62,604 nucleotides of DNA from J038 sp034437535 (GTDB taxonomy: Bacteria > Chloroflexota > Anaerolineae > Aggregatilineales > Phototrophicaceae), in assembly GCA_034437535.1 (NCBI GenBank), contig DAOTTZ010000025.1, forward strand, positions 1 through 62,604. The letters run 5' to 3'. Position 1 is the stretch's first letter, and every line of letters starts with the position of its first letter. Below, in pieces: positions 8,664 through 16,871 of the stretch. Under the pieces are notes generated by a model. It ran no database searches. It saw only the letters and a program-made list of their open reading frames with translations, and was not told where the DNA came from. A program made the translations under genes and the position numbers.

Positions 8664-10532
8664 ATGATGGCATACTCCAACAGCGGATCGCTGGGTGCAA
8701 CCCTGCGCCCGGATGGGTCGGTTGATTTTCTGGTGTGGGCACCTAATGTGGAGTCGGTCGCGGTCAAGTTCCCGGAGGACGGACGAACCCTGCCGATGCA
8801 GGCCGGTGACTTCGGCTATTTCGCGCTCAATGTGCCGGATGTAAGGCCCGGCACACGCTATTTTTACCGGCTGGATGACGAGAAGGATCGGCCCGACCCG
8901 GCCAGCCGCCATCAACCGGACGGGCCACATGGTCCCAGCGCGGTGCTTGACCTGGCGTTTGACTGGACTGACGGTGGATTTTCTCCGCCTAGCCGCCGCA
9001 ACAGTGTGATGTATGAAGTCCACGTCGGCACGTATACGCCGGAGGGGACTTTCGACGCGCTGATCCCGCATTTGCCCCGCCTGCGTGATTTTGGGATCAC
9101 CACCTTGCAATTGATGCCGGTGGCGCAGTTCCCCGGCGGGCGCAACTGGGGTTATGATGGGGTTGATCTGTTCGCAGTCCAGCAGAGTTACGGCGGCCCG
9201 GCAGGGCTTCAGCGGTTGGTTGATGCGGCGCATAACGCCGGTTTAGCCGTCATGCTGGATGCGGTTTACAATCATCTCGGCCCGGAGGGAAATTACCTGT
9301 GGGATTATGGCCCGTACTTCACGTCGCGGTATCAAGGTGGGTGGGGGGATGCGCCCAACTTCGACGGGCCGCACAGCGATCACGTCCGCCGGTTTTTCAT
9401 CGAAAACGCGCTCTACTGGTTCGAGCATTTCCACATCGACGGCTTGCGGCTGGATGCCACCCACGCGCTGTTTGATTTTTCCGCCGTGACCTTCCTGCAA
9501 CAACTGACGGCCACCGCGCATGATTGGGCCGCCGCGCACAACCGGCATGTCATCCTCATCGCGGAAAATGACAAGAGCGACCGCCGCTTGCTCCTGCCGC
9601 CGGAAGCGGGCGGCATCGGGCTGGATGGGCAATGGCTGGATGATGTGCATCACGTCCTGCATAACGCGCTCACCGGCGAGTCTGACGGGTATTACGCCGA
9701 TTACGGTGATTTCGACCTGCTGGTGAAGGCCCTGCGCGAAGGCTTCGTCCTCTCCGGCCAATATTCACCCCACCGCCAGCGCACACACGGCACTTCCTCG
9801 GCGGATATTCCAGCGGATCGCTTTGTGGGCAACGTGCAGACTCACGATCAAGTCGGCAACCGGATGCTCGGTGAGCGGCTCAACCCGTTGACCGATTTCG
9901 ACGGGGAGAAGCTGGCCGCCTGTTATCTGCTGACCGCGCCTTACATCCCGTTGATCTTCATGGGGCAAGAATACGGCGAGACCGCGCCCTTCCTGTATTT
10001 CATCTCCCATACCGATGCTGATCTGGTCAAGGCGGTGCAAAAGGGCCGGGCGGAAGAATTCGCCGCCTTCCAGTGGAAGAACGATCCCCCCGACCCGGCG
10101 GCAGAGGCGACCTTCCAGCGGTGCAAGCTAGACCACGCCTTGCGCGAAGCCAGTCAACACGCGATTTTATATCGCCTGTACCGTGACTTGCTCCACCTGC
10201 GGGCCGAGCAACCGGCCTTTACCGAGCCGGGACGAGAGCATACTGACGTGATCCACCCGGCGGGGACGAAAGTGGTCTTGCTGGAAAGACGACACGGCGC
10301 GATGGTCTATCGCGGCGCGAGTGCTTACCGCGTGGTGATGAACTTCGACCTGAACGCCCCGGCGGAGGTGCATCTGCCGGCGGATGGGCGAGCCTGGCAT
10401 CGGGTGCTGGATGGCGCGAGCGGCCAATGGCAACCGGACGGCACCGACCGCGCCACCACACCGCCGACCATCGACGCGGCGTTCACACTGACACTTGGAG
10501 CTAAAGGATTCGTCATCTACCGGGCGGGCTAA
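8664..10532 (+). CDS. treZ: Malto-oligosyltrehalose trehalohydrolase
   Basis: A 622-residue GH13 enzyme that cleaves trehalose from the maltooligosyl trehalose made by TreY. An N-terminal CBM48 domain (about 8-100, starting LGATLRPDGSVDFLVWAP) precedes a (beta/alpha)8 barrel. The catalytic triad of the clan is visible: Asp264 in GLRLDATHAL, Glu301 in LIAENDKSD, and Asp395 in QTHDQVGNR. MYEVHVGTYTPEGTF opens the barrel, as in other TreZ proteins. The family is usually 580-650 residues. Two adjacent ATGs (8664, 8667) are possible starts. Its partner treY lies at 45441-48422 in the opposite direction. The stop overlaps that of the convergent PH-like gene by four bases. Confidence 0.93.
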   Translation: MMAYSNSGSLGATLRPDGSVDFLVWAPNVESVAVKFPEDGRTLPMQAGDFGYFALNVPDVRPGTRYFYRLDDEKDRPDPASRHQPDGPHGPSAVLDLAFDWTDGGFSPPSRRNSVMYEVHVGTYTPEGTFDALIPHLPRLRDFGITTLQLMPVAQFPGGRNWGYDGVDLFAVQQSYGGPAGLQRLVDAAHNAGLAVMLDAVYNHLGPEGNYLWDYGPYFTSRYQGGWGDAPNFDGPHSDHVRRFFIENALYWFEHFHIDGLRLDATHALFDFSAVTFLQQLTATAHDWAAAHNRHVILIAENDKSDRRLLLPPEAGGIGLDGQWLDDVHHVLHNALTGESDGYYADYGDFDLLVKALREGFVLSGQYSPHRQRTHGTSSADIPADRFVGNVQTHDQVGNRMLGERLNPLTDFDGEKLAACYLLTAPYIPLIFMGQEYGETAPFLYFISHTDADLVKAVQKGRAEEFAAFQWKNDPPDPAAEATFQRCKLDHALREASQHAILYRLYRDLLHLRAEQPAFTEPGREHTDVIHPAGTKVVLLERRHGAMVYRGASAYRVVMNFDLNAPAEVHLPADGRAWHRVLDGASGQWQPDGTDRATTPPTIDAAFTLTLGAKGFVIYRAG

Positions 10533-11089
10533 AGCAAGAGGTCGTCGTCGTGGATGTCCGGGTCGGTCTTTTCTAAGATCAGCCGGATTAACTGCTCGTA
10601 ATCGGTGTGGGCGCGGTTGGTCAGCGCGATGACGGGTTGACCGCCAACCCCGGCGAAGAACCCGGCGATGCGATAGGCGGGCGGCAACGATGGGATGACC
10701 AGCATCAGCCCGGCGGCGGGGCGATAATTGCGCCGCCCGACCGCGACCTTGCGGGTGACTTCGGCGTCTTCACTGGGGAGCAAGGGGAAGGTCTGCACCG
10801 CCTGGATGGCATCCCAGGGGATTGTTTGCGTCCGCCAGAATAACGGGTGGAGCGTCAGCCCGTCGTCATCCAGGCTCACCGCCGGGGTGACTGCCGTCCG
10901 CATGATTAACGGCGTGGATAAGATCAGCGCGACCAGGCCCACCAGCAAGAAGCCGCCGGGCGCACCGAGCGCGACGATAACGGCCATCAGCGGCAAGGCG
11001 GCGACCAGGATCACCGCGCCGATCAACGCGACCCATTGCGAGATACGGTCGATCCAGGTGTTGGGATGTGTAAAAGTCTGTGTTTTCAT
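10529..11089 (-). CDS. Two-TM PH-like domain membrane protein
   Basis: A 186-residue protein with two hydrophobic segments (about 18-43 and 44-66) followed by a soluble beta-rich domain of about 110 residues. The pattern VSLDDDGLTLHPLFWRTQTIPWDAIQAV is the classic start of bacterial PH-like domains (short strands then a W-D/E-I segment). Function is unknown. TATAAT lies only six bases from the ATG, so the mRNA may be leaderless. The gene converges on treZ with a four-base stop overlap. Confidence 0.7.
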   Translation of the reverse strand: MKTQTFTHPNTWIDRISQWVALIGAVILVAALPLMAVIVALGAPGGFLLVGLVALILSTPLIMRTAVTPAVSLDDDGLTLHPLFWRTQTIPWDAIQAVQTFPLLPSEDAEVTRKVAVGRRNYRPAAGLMLVIPSLPPAYRIAGFFAGVGGQPVIALTNRAHTDYEQLIRLILEKTDPDIHDDDLLL

Positions 11090-11095
11090 AGTTGA

Positions 11096-11104
11096 ATTAT
11101 ATCA
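11096..11104 (-). promoter_or_regulatory. Extended -10 promoter (TGATATAAT), near-leaderless
   Basis: On the minus strand the sequence reads TGATATAAT, a perfect extended -10. Its end is only six bases from the ATG of the PH-like gene, so transcription would start at about the first base of the start codon. No Shine-Dalgarno is needed in that case. Confidence 0.5.
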
Positions 11105-11217
11105 CGCCAACAGGTGGCATATCACCGATGAAACCTCGTACAAAGCATCCATAGAAAAATAACGATGTTAATGCTATCTTAAACGCAATTCCAGGCACCA
11201 ACTTGAGGCTAATCGTT

Positions 11218-12177
11218 ATGGTAAATGTGGTAAATGAACCGACTCCCGAATTTAACGAGACGGTGATGGGCGTCGTCCGGCAGTGGGAGGTCGGCGAGAT
11301 GACATTCAAAGAGACCATCGCCCAATTAACGGTTTTAAGTCAGCAGGCTATCGCAGAAGGTCACATCGTACATCAGGGCCGGGTGGAGCAATTGCTCGGT
11401 TACGTCCAGCATTACCGGGGCAACCTGGAAACCAGCATCCACCACAACAAACGCGCCCGCAAGCTCTATGAACAGGCTGGCAACGGTCGCCGCGTCGGTG
11501 TGATCGACCTCAACCAGGGGGAAAATTACCGCTTTAAGGGTGAACTGAGCCGGTCGATTCAATTGTATCAACTGGCCTATGAAGCGGCCTCTCAGCATGA
11601 TGACCTGACCACGCAGACGCTCTCTCGCGTCAACGAGGGACTGGCTTTGATGACCCTGCACCGGGATGATGAGGCGGTGGACGCGCTCCAGGCTGGTTAT
11701 CAACTGGCGCAGACCTGGCCGGATGACACCGAAGCCAACGCGCTGGCCCGTAGCCGGATGCTGTGCGAAGTGCATCACGGTATGGCGACGATCAACCTGC
11801 GGAATGGCAACCCACAAAAAGCCTGGACGGAAGCGGTGCAGGCCCTCACGCTGGCACAGACCGGTGGCGATCCGATCCAGTTGGGGTATGCGTTCCGCAT
11901 TATTGGGGAGGTCATCACCGAATTAGACGGTGCCCCGCTCGATGAGTACGACGACGACCCCGACGTTTACTTCCGCCAGGCGCAAGATGCCTTCCGCCAG
12001 TTGAACGCGGAAGCAGAAATCGCCCGGACGATGTTCGCGCAAGCCCTCAGCCTGGGCAAACGGGGCCGCCGGACGACTGCCGCCCGCAAGTTACAGCATG
12101 TGATTATCATGTTCAGCCGCCTGGGGATGGCCGACGACGTAGGCCGCGCCGCCGAAGCACAACGCAGTATGCTTTAA
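11218..12177 (+). CDS. TPR-repeat protein
   Basis: About 319 residues, nearly all helical. Successive 34-residue TPR-like units cover about 60-310, for example the segments SIHHNKRARKLYEQAGNGRR and SIQLYQLAYEAASQHDDL, with Ala/Gly/Tyr at the usual helix-packing positions. Units carry variable insertions, as in bacterial transcriptional-regulator TPR arrays, but no DNA-binding or catalytic domain is attached. The ATG at 11218 is preferred over TTG at 11203 because GAGG lies 9 bases before it. It probably acts as a protein-binding scaffold; partner unknown. Confidence 0.8.
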   Translation: MVNVVNEPTPEFNETVMGVVRQWEVGEMTFKETIAQLTVLSQQAIAEGHIVHQGRVEQLLGYVQHYRGNLETSIHHNKRARKLYEQAGNGRRVGVIDLNQGENYRFKGELSRSIQLYQLAYEAASQHDDLTTQTLSRVNEGLALMTLHRDDEAVDALQAGYQLAQTWPDDTEANALARSRMLCEVHHGMATINLRNGNPQKAWTEAVQALTLAQTGGDPIQLGYAFRIIGEVITELDGAPLDEYDDDPDVYFRQAQDAFRQLNAEAEIARTMFAQALSLGKRGRRTTAARKLQHVIIMFSRLGMADDVGRAAEAQRSML

Positions 12178-12197
12178 TCGTCTGTCCGGCTAGCGGC

Positions 12198-13241
12198 TTA
12201 GAATTTGTCGATCACCACGATGCCGGTGGTGGCAAAATCTGTCATGCGGTGGAGCACACCGGCGGCCCCGGCCAATGAGACCCGTTCCGTGACCAACCGG
12301 GCCGGGTCTAGCACGCCGGTTTCGATCAACGCCAGCAGATCGGGGTAGGCGTGCGCTTGCATCCCATGACTTCCGTAAATTTCTAACTCTTTGCTGATGA
12401 CCGCGCCCATCGGGAGCGCGGGATCGGCGTCTGCGCCGGTGAGCAAGCCGACCTGCACATGCCGCCCGCGCTTGCCCAGGCTCAGGATGCTATCCCGGCA
12501 GAGGGCCGCACTGCCTAGCGCGTCGATGCTGACGTGGGCACCGCCCGATGTCAGGTCGATGATGGCGGTCGATACATCGGCTTGCACGGTCGCGTTGAGT
12601 GTGTGCTGTGCGCCCACCGCCCGCGCCAGATCCAACGCCGCCGGGTTGATGTCTACCGCGATCACGCGGGCACCCATAGCCGCGCCGATCATCACCGCCG
12701 ACAACCCCACGCCGCCGCATCCATATACGGCCAGCCATTCACCAGCGCGTAGCCGGCCCTGGGCTATCACGGCGCGGAAGGCGGTGGTAAACCGGCACCC
12801 CAACGCGGCCACCGCCACATCATCCAGGGCGGGCGGCACGCGCACCAGGTTGACATCGGCATAAGGCAGGGCCACGTACTCCGCGAAGGCCCCCCACCCG
12901 GTAAAGCCCGGTTGATGATACTGGTCACACACCTGTTGATCTCCCCGCTGGCAGGGGGCACAGGTACCACAACCCATGCAAAACGGAACGGTGACGCGAT
13001 CACCGGCGGAATAGCGGCGGACTTCCGCGCCGACGGCGACGACCTCGCCCACCAGCTCATGCCCAGGGACGTGCGGCAAGGTCTGGATGTCGCCATCATG
13101 ACCTTGCCAGCCGTGCCAATCACTCCGGCAGATGCCATTCGCGCTGACCTGCACTACCACCCCATCTGCCGGGGGTACCGGATCGGCTACAGTTTGCAGG
13201 GTTAATTCTCCACCGAATGACTCATAGACAATGGCTCGCAT
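12198..13241 (-). CDS. Zinc-dependent alcohol dehydrogenase (MDR family)
   Basis: A 347-residue medium-chain dehydrogenase. Catalytic zinc ligands are C38 and H61 with E62 of PGHE, and C148 is a further candidate. Structural zinc is bound by four Cys spaced C91-x2-C94-x2-C97-x7-C105. The nucleotide-binding Rossmann turn is GCGGVGLSA, followed by an acidic residue in IAVDI, which favours NAD over NADP. It oxidises an alcohol or polyol, or reduces the aldehyde; the substrate is not predictable. It starts 5 bases after the stop of the secreted propeller-like gene, so the two may be cotranscribed. Confidence 0.92.
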   Translation of the reverse strand: MRAIVYESFGGELTLQTVADPVPPADGVVVQVSANGICRSDWHGWQGHDGDIQTLPHVPGHELVGEVVAVGAEVRRYSAGDRVTVPFCMGCGTCAPCQRGDQQVCDQYHQPGFTGWGAFAEYVALPYADVNLVRVPPALDDVAVAALGCRFTTAFRAVIAQGRLRAGEWLAVYGCGGVGLSAVMIGAAMGARVIAVDINPAALDLARAVGAQHTLNATVQADVSTAIIDLTSGGAHVSIDALGSAALCRDSILSLGKRGRHVQVGLLTGADADPALPMGAVISKELEIYGSHGMQAHAYPDLLALIETGVLDPARLVTERVSLAGAAGVLHRMTDFATTGIVVIDKF

Positions 13242-13246
13242 TCTGC

Positions 13247-14494
13247 TTAACCACGCGGCGGGAGTGGGCGCGGCTCTGCCAGGATCACCTGAATCAAGCC
13301 GGTGACCGCGCCGGTCTCAACGTCGATATGAGTCAGTGTGGGGAAGACGGTATTGATGGCATCGTCGAAGACATCACCGCCTTCAAAATCCGGCGATGTG
13401 ATGGTCTCTACCCAGGTTTCGCCATTGGGGATCACGCTGGCGTAGAGTCCCTGGGGCGTCTCGAACATGCGCCCGACCGCCCACGCCCGGCCCATGTTGG
13501 CGACGGGTGTATCGTCCCCGGTGGCTAGATCCAACTGACGGATGGTGACATCATAGGCGGGTATTCCATCTGGCAAGGACAGCAGACTTTCTAACCGGGC
13601 ATCTTGTTCGTCGCTGAAATCAAGCTGGCCGGCTGGCTCTCGTGTGCTGTAATAGAGCGACTGACCATCCATTGACCAGGTGATCTGGGTTGCGGGGATG
13701 GCGGTCTCGTAGGTGGTGGCTTCGCCATCCGCGATGTTAATCACGCTGATGGTGACCGGCTCATCTTCCATGCGGAAGGCGTTCATGACGCCAGCAATCC
13801 GGGTTTGATCCGGGCTGAGTTGTACCCGCTGGATCGTGTCGTCAAGCGACCGCAACTCACCGCTTTCAAGATCCAACACACTGACGCCCACGCCCGCGCA
13901 ATTCTGGGTATGCACCAGGCCCGCCGGGGTATATTCGAAGAGTTTCGGGTTAAAGTTGAAGCTCGCGTCGATGCCATAGACGACATCCATCGCGTAGCTT
14001 GTGCCGCCGCCACAACCGCCACCATAACGGATCTGGCCGATTTCTGCCGTTGGTGTGCTGGCGTCCAGCGGTTGGGCATACACCGGCATGATTGCGTTCA
14101 TCGGGTCGGTTTCGTCAAAGGTCGCGTTGGAGCCGTTGGCGTAGTAGATCATCCCATCTACCACATCGACCGGGAGATCGAACATCGGGCTATCAAGCTG
14201 GAATTCGCCCAGCGGAGATTGCAGGCCAAGCAAGGTCAAGAGGCCGGTATCGGTATTCATCGTGCCCAATGTTACGGGGTCGAACCATTGCAGGTTGGTG
14301 TAAATGAACGGTTGAAAATCACTGAAGATGCTCATGCCGTCTTCGGGCTGGTCCGGGCCATAGAGCAGAATTTGGTCGTCCGCGTTGACCGCGAGCATAT
14401 CCGGTACGGCGGGCGGGTCATAATCCGGGTTATCTTGAGCTAGCACACTGCCAGCCATCACAAGTATAAGAAGCAGAATAAGCAAACGTTTCAT
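13247..14494 (-). CDS. Secreted beta-propeller-like protein
   Basis: A 415-residue exported protein. The first 19 residues (MKRLLILLLILVMAGSVLA) form a signal peptide with an Ala-x-Ala-like cleavage site before QDNPD. The rest is beta-rich with repeats of the PD40/TolB type (for example SPDQTRIAG and SMDGQSLYYST), suggesting a propeller. It is likely periplasmic or cell-surface. No catalytic motif is visible. A TGATACACT promoter lies 40 bases upstream. The downstream alcohol dehydrogenase follows after 5 bases. Confidence 0.65.
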   Translation of the reverse strand: MKRLLILLLILVMAGSVLAQDNPDYDPPAVPDMLAVNADDQILLYGPDQPEDGMSIFSDFQPFIYTNLQWFDPVTLGTMNTDTGLLTLLGLQSPLGEFQLDSPMFDLPVDVVDGMIYYANGSNATFDETDPMNAIMPVYAQPLDASTPTAEIGQIRYGGGCGGGTSYAMDVVYGIDASFNFNPKLFEYTPAGLVHTQNCAGVGVSVLDLESGELRSLDDTIQRVQLSPDQTRIAGVMNAFRMEDEPVTISVINIADGEATTYETAIPATQITWSMDGQSLYYSTREPAGQLDFSDEQDARLESLLSLPDGIPAYDVTIRQLDLATGDDTPVANMGRAWAVGRMFETPQGLYASVIPNGETWVETITSPDFEGGDVFDDAINTVFPTLTHIDVETGAVTGLIQVILAEPRPLPPRG

Positions 14495-14533
14495 CGAAAA
14501 TCACTTTTCAAGCTAAAGACTAATCTGAGAGTC

Positions 14534-14542
14534 AGTGTATCA
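14534..14542 (-). promoter_or_regulatory. Extended -10 (TGATACACT) of the secreted propeller gene
   Basis: TGATACACT on the minus strand ends 39 bases from the ATG at 14494. It fits the TGnTAnnnT extended -10 form seen at several other genes here. Confidence 0.4.
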
Positions 14543-14613
14543 CAGAGGCCATTTTCTTGCTTGAGGTTGGGGGAGGGACGCACAGCCGGGTGCGCCCCCT
14601 CGTACTGGTCAGG

Positions 14614-15777
14614 CTAACCGCAACGATCCGGCGGGAAGATGAACTCATACAGCGAACCGTTTTGCTCGAATGAATTCACCTGGAGTTCGTTGCTGGATAG
14701 CGCGTAGAGTGCGGTGCCATCAACCGACTCGATGGTGACGTGATTACCACTGCTGACGGCCTGCGCCAGCGCATCATCGACTGCCGCACCGCTTGCGACA
14801 AACAGCAGATACCCCGCAGAGGTGGCGAAATCAATGCCGTAGACCACCACATCACCGCCGGTATTGCCGCAATAAATGGCGACTGGCCCGGCCAACGCCC
14901 GTGAGTTCAGCCGTCCATCCTGGGCATAAGCCGGTGCGGCTGGTTGGGCAGGTTGGCCCGGTTGTCCGGGTTGGCCGGGGTCTACCGGTTGGCCGGGGTC
15001 AATCGGCCCGCCGGGTTGGCCGCCGGGTGCTGGTGATGCCGAGATGCACCCGTTCGACGCTGAACCGAGGGCTTGCCCCAGCGTCCCGCTCAATTCGATG
15101 GTCCAGTTGTACGGGCGGATGCTGTCATCACACCCCATGACCGAGCGGTCGGTGTTGATTGGATAAGCCGCCGCATTGCCGTTGACGACCAGGTTACTGC
15201 CGTTAAAGCTGGCACTGTTGACGGTGTAGCTGTTGGGGTTGCCGTTGGATGCCAACCGGGTGTGCAGGTACGTGCCGCGCAGGGATGCGCCGCTGTTGGG
15301 GTCTACCTGGGTGACGACCGTAAACGATCCGCTCCCGGCCCCGGCCAGGTTCGGCAACCAGCCGCCGCCAGTGGCGAAGTTTTCTACGAAGCCGCCGCCG
15401 ATGCCGCCATCCACCCGGAAGAAGACATACAACGCGCTTCCGCTCCAGGCCAGGCCCCGCGCTTCGCCGTCAACCGGGCTGGCTTCGAAGTTCGTGCGGC
15501 ACCAGATCTGATTGCCGCCGGCATCATAGGCGGCGACGATAGGATCTTTGTTGATACTGCTCACCTGACGGTAACCGACCGCGATTGTCACCCCGCCCGC
15601 GTTGATCTGTGCGCCGCCGGGCACACTCCCCAGGGTGGCAAAGGTGCTACAATCGCCGTTCCAGCGAGCGGTGCCAAAACTGCTGGCGGCCTGGGCATTG
15701 TTCCCGGCCATGCCTAGCACCAGGGCCGTCAAAAAGGTGACGATCCCCGCGCCAATCAGTAAGTTTTGAAATCGCAT
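14614..15777 (-). CDS. Secreted protein with Pro-Gly-Gln linker
   Basis: About 387 residues from the ATG at 15777, which has AAGGAG six bases upstream (a longer start at 15798 is less likely). Residues 1-30 are a signal peptide ending AQA. An N-terminal domain (about 30-240) of the exported type is followed by a low-complexity linker of PGQ, PGG and PVD units (about 250-285), and a small C-terminal domain with Cys residues near both ends (IYCGNTGG and FPPDRCG). No family is recognised. It is probably attached to or released from the cell surface. Confidence 0.6.
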   Translation of the reverse strand: MRFQNLLIGAGIVTFLTALVLGMAGNNAQAASSFGTARWNGDCSTFATLGSVPGGAQINAGGVTIAVGYRQVSSINKDPIVAAYDAGGNQIWCRTNFEASPVDGEARGLAWSGSALYVFFRVDGGIGGGFVENFATGGGWLPNLAGAGSGSFTVVTQVDPNSGASLRGTYLHTRLASNGNPNSYTVNSASFNGSNLVVNGNAAAYPINTDRSVMGCDDSIRPYNWTIELSGTLGQALGSASNGCISASPAPGGQPGGPIDPGQPVDPGQPGQPGQPAQPAAPAYAQDGRLNSRALAGPVAIYCGNTGGDVVVYGIDFATSAGYLLFVASGAAVDDALAQAVSSGNHVTIESVDGTALYALSSNELQVNSFEQNGSLYEFIFPPDRCG

Positions 15778-15939
15778 AACACACTCCTTAATAAACAATG
15801 TACTTCTATTTTACGTGGAAACGGGCGCAAAACTATATAGAGATGGCGAATGATACGTCATCCTAACGTGATTGAGACAACATCGTGATACAGACGCGCT
15901 ACCTTGTGGGCAATGACGACGCAACATAGGGGTTGCTAC

Positions 15940-16791
15940 ATGGCAGACATCGCCAAACGGGGGTACCGGCACCCGCAACATCTGGTGGATACGACCTGGC
16001 TGGCCGATCACCTGATGGCATCGGATGTGCGCGTGGTGGAATCCAACGAAGATGCCTTACTGTATACCGCCGGTCACATCCCCGGTGCGGTGCAGATCGA
16101 CTGGGCGCGGGATCTCAACGATGCGATGACTCGTGATTTCATCGGTCCGGCGCACTTCGCCGCGCTGATGCGCTGGCACGGCATCTACCCGGAGACTTGG
16201 GTGATCTTCTACGGCGACCGCTTCAACTGGTGGGCGGCTTATACGCTGTGGGTGTTCTGGTTGTTCGGCCACAAGCGAGTTGCTCTGCTGGATGGTGGGC
16301 GGAATAAATGGCGGTTGGAAGGCCGGCCACTGGTGCGGGCGGTGCCACGTTATCCACCGGCAGATTATCCGACACCGACCCGGCAGGATGAGCGCGTCCG
16401 CGCCACGCGAGAGCAGGTCTTGCGCGGAGATCTGCCCTTGTTGGATGCCCGCACACCCGCCGAATATCACGGCGAGTTGATCCACCTGCCGGAATACCCG
16501 CAGTATGGCGCGTTGCGCGGCGGCCACATCCCCGGCGCGAAGAATATCCCCTGGGATGCCGCGTTGAGGGCTGACGGCACCTTCAAGCCGGGGCCTGTGC
16601 TGGCACAACGTTATATGCATCAGGCCGGGTGGCACCCGCGAGACCCGGTGGTGACGTATTGCACACTGGGCGAACGTGCCAGCCATACCTGGTTCGTCTT
16701 GCGCTTTCTTTTGGGCTTCCCGCAGGTGCGCCATTATGACGGAAGCTGGATGGAGTATGGCAATCTAGTGGGGGTGCCGGTCGGCCAGTAG
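15940..16791 (+). CDS. Thiosulfate / 3-mercaptopyruvate sulfurtransferase
   Basis: About 283 residues with two rhodanese domains. The C-terminal domain carries the active-site loop CTLGERASHTW, with catalytic Cys241. The N-terminal domain (HPQHLVDTTWLAD, then GHIPGAVQIDW) lacks the Cys, as usual for tandem rhodaneses. The enzyme transfers sulfane sulfur from thiosulfate or mercaptopyruvate to an acceptor such as cyanide or a thiol. The loop CTxGxR is typical of TST. The ATG at 15940 has AGGGG seven bases upstream; upstream in-frame starts at 15904 and 15913 look less likely. Confidence 0.92.
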   Translation: MADIAKRGYRHPQHLVDTTWLADHLMASDVRVVESNEDALLYTAGHIPGAVQIDWARDLNDAMTRDFIGPAHFAALMRWHGIYPETWVIFYGDRFNWWAAYTLWVFWLFGHKRVALLDGGRNKWRLEGRPLVRAVPRYPPADYPTPTRQDERVRATREQVLRGDLPLLDARTPAEYHGELIHLPEYPQYGALRGGHIPGAKNIPWDAALRADGTFKPGPVLAQRYMHQAGWHPRDPVVTYCTLGERASHTWFVLRFLLGFPQVRHYDGSWMEYGNLVGVPVGQ

Positions 16792-16801
16792 GGGCGGCAG
16801 G

Positions 16802-16829
16802 TTGCAGTTTTGGCGGGACGCGCTACTAT
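16802..16829 (+). promoter_or_regulatory. Sigma70-type promoter of the PPC lipoprotein gene
   Basis: TTGCAG at 16802-16807 and TACTAT at 16824-16829 are separated by 16 bases. The start codon follows 42 bases downstream of the -10. Confidence 0.45.
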
Positions 16830-16871
16830 AGAGGGGACAATAGTAACCCAGCGATAAGGAAAGAACCGCCG

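Noticed and set aside
15073..15717. A 214-residue plus-strand frame in the secreted-protein gene
   Set aside because: No signal peptide, domain or Shine-Dalgarno; the minus-strand gene has all three or strong context.
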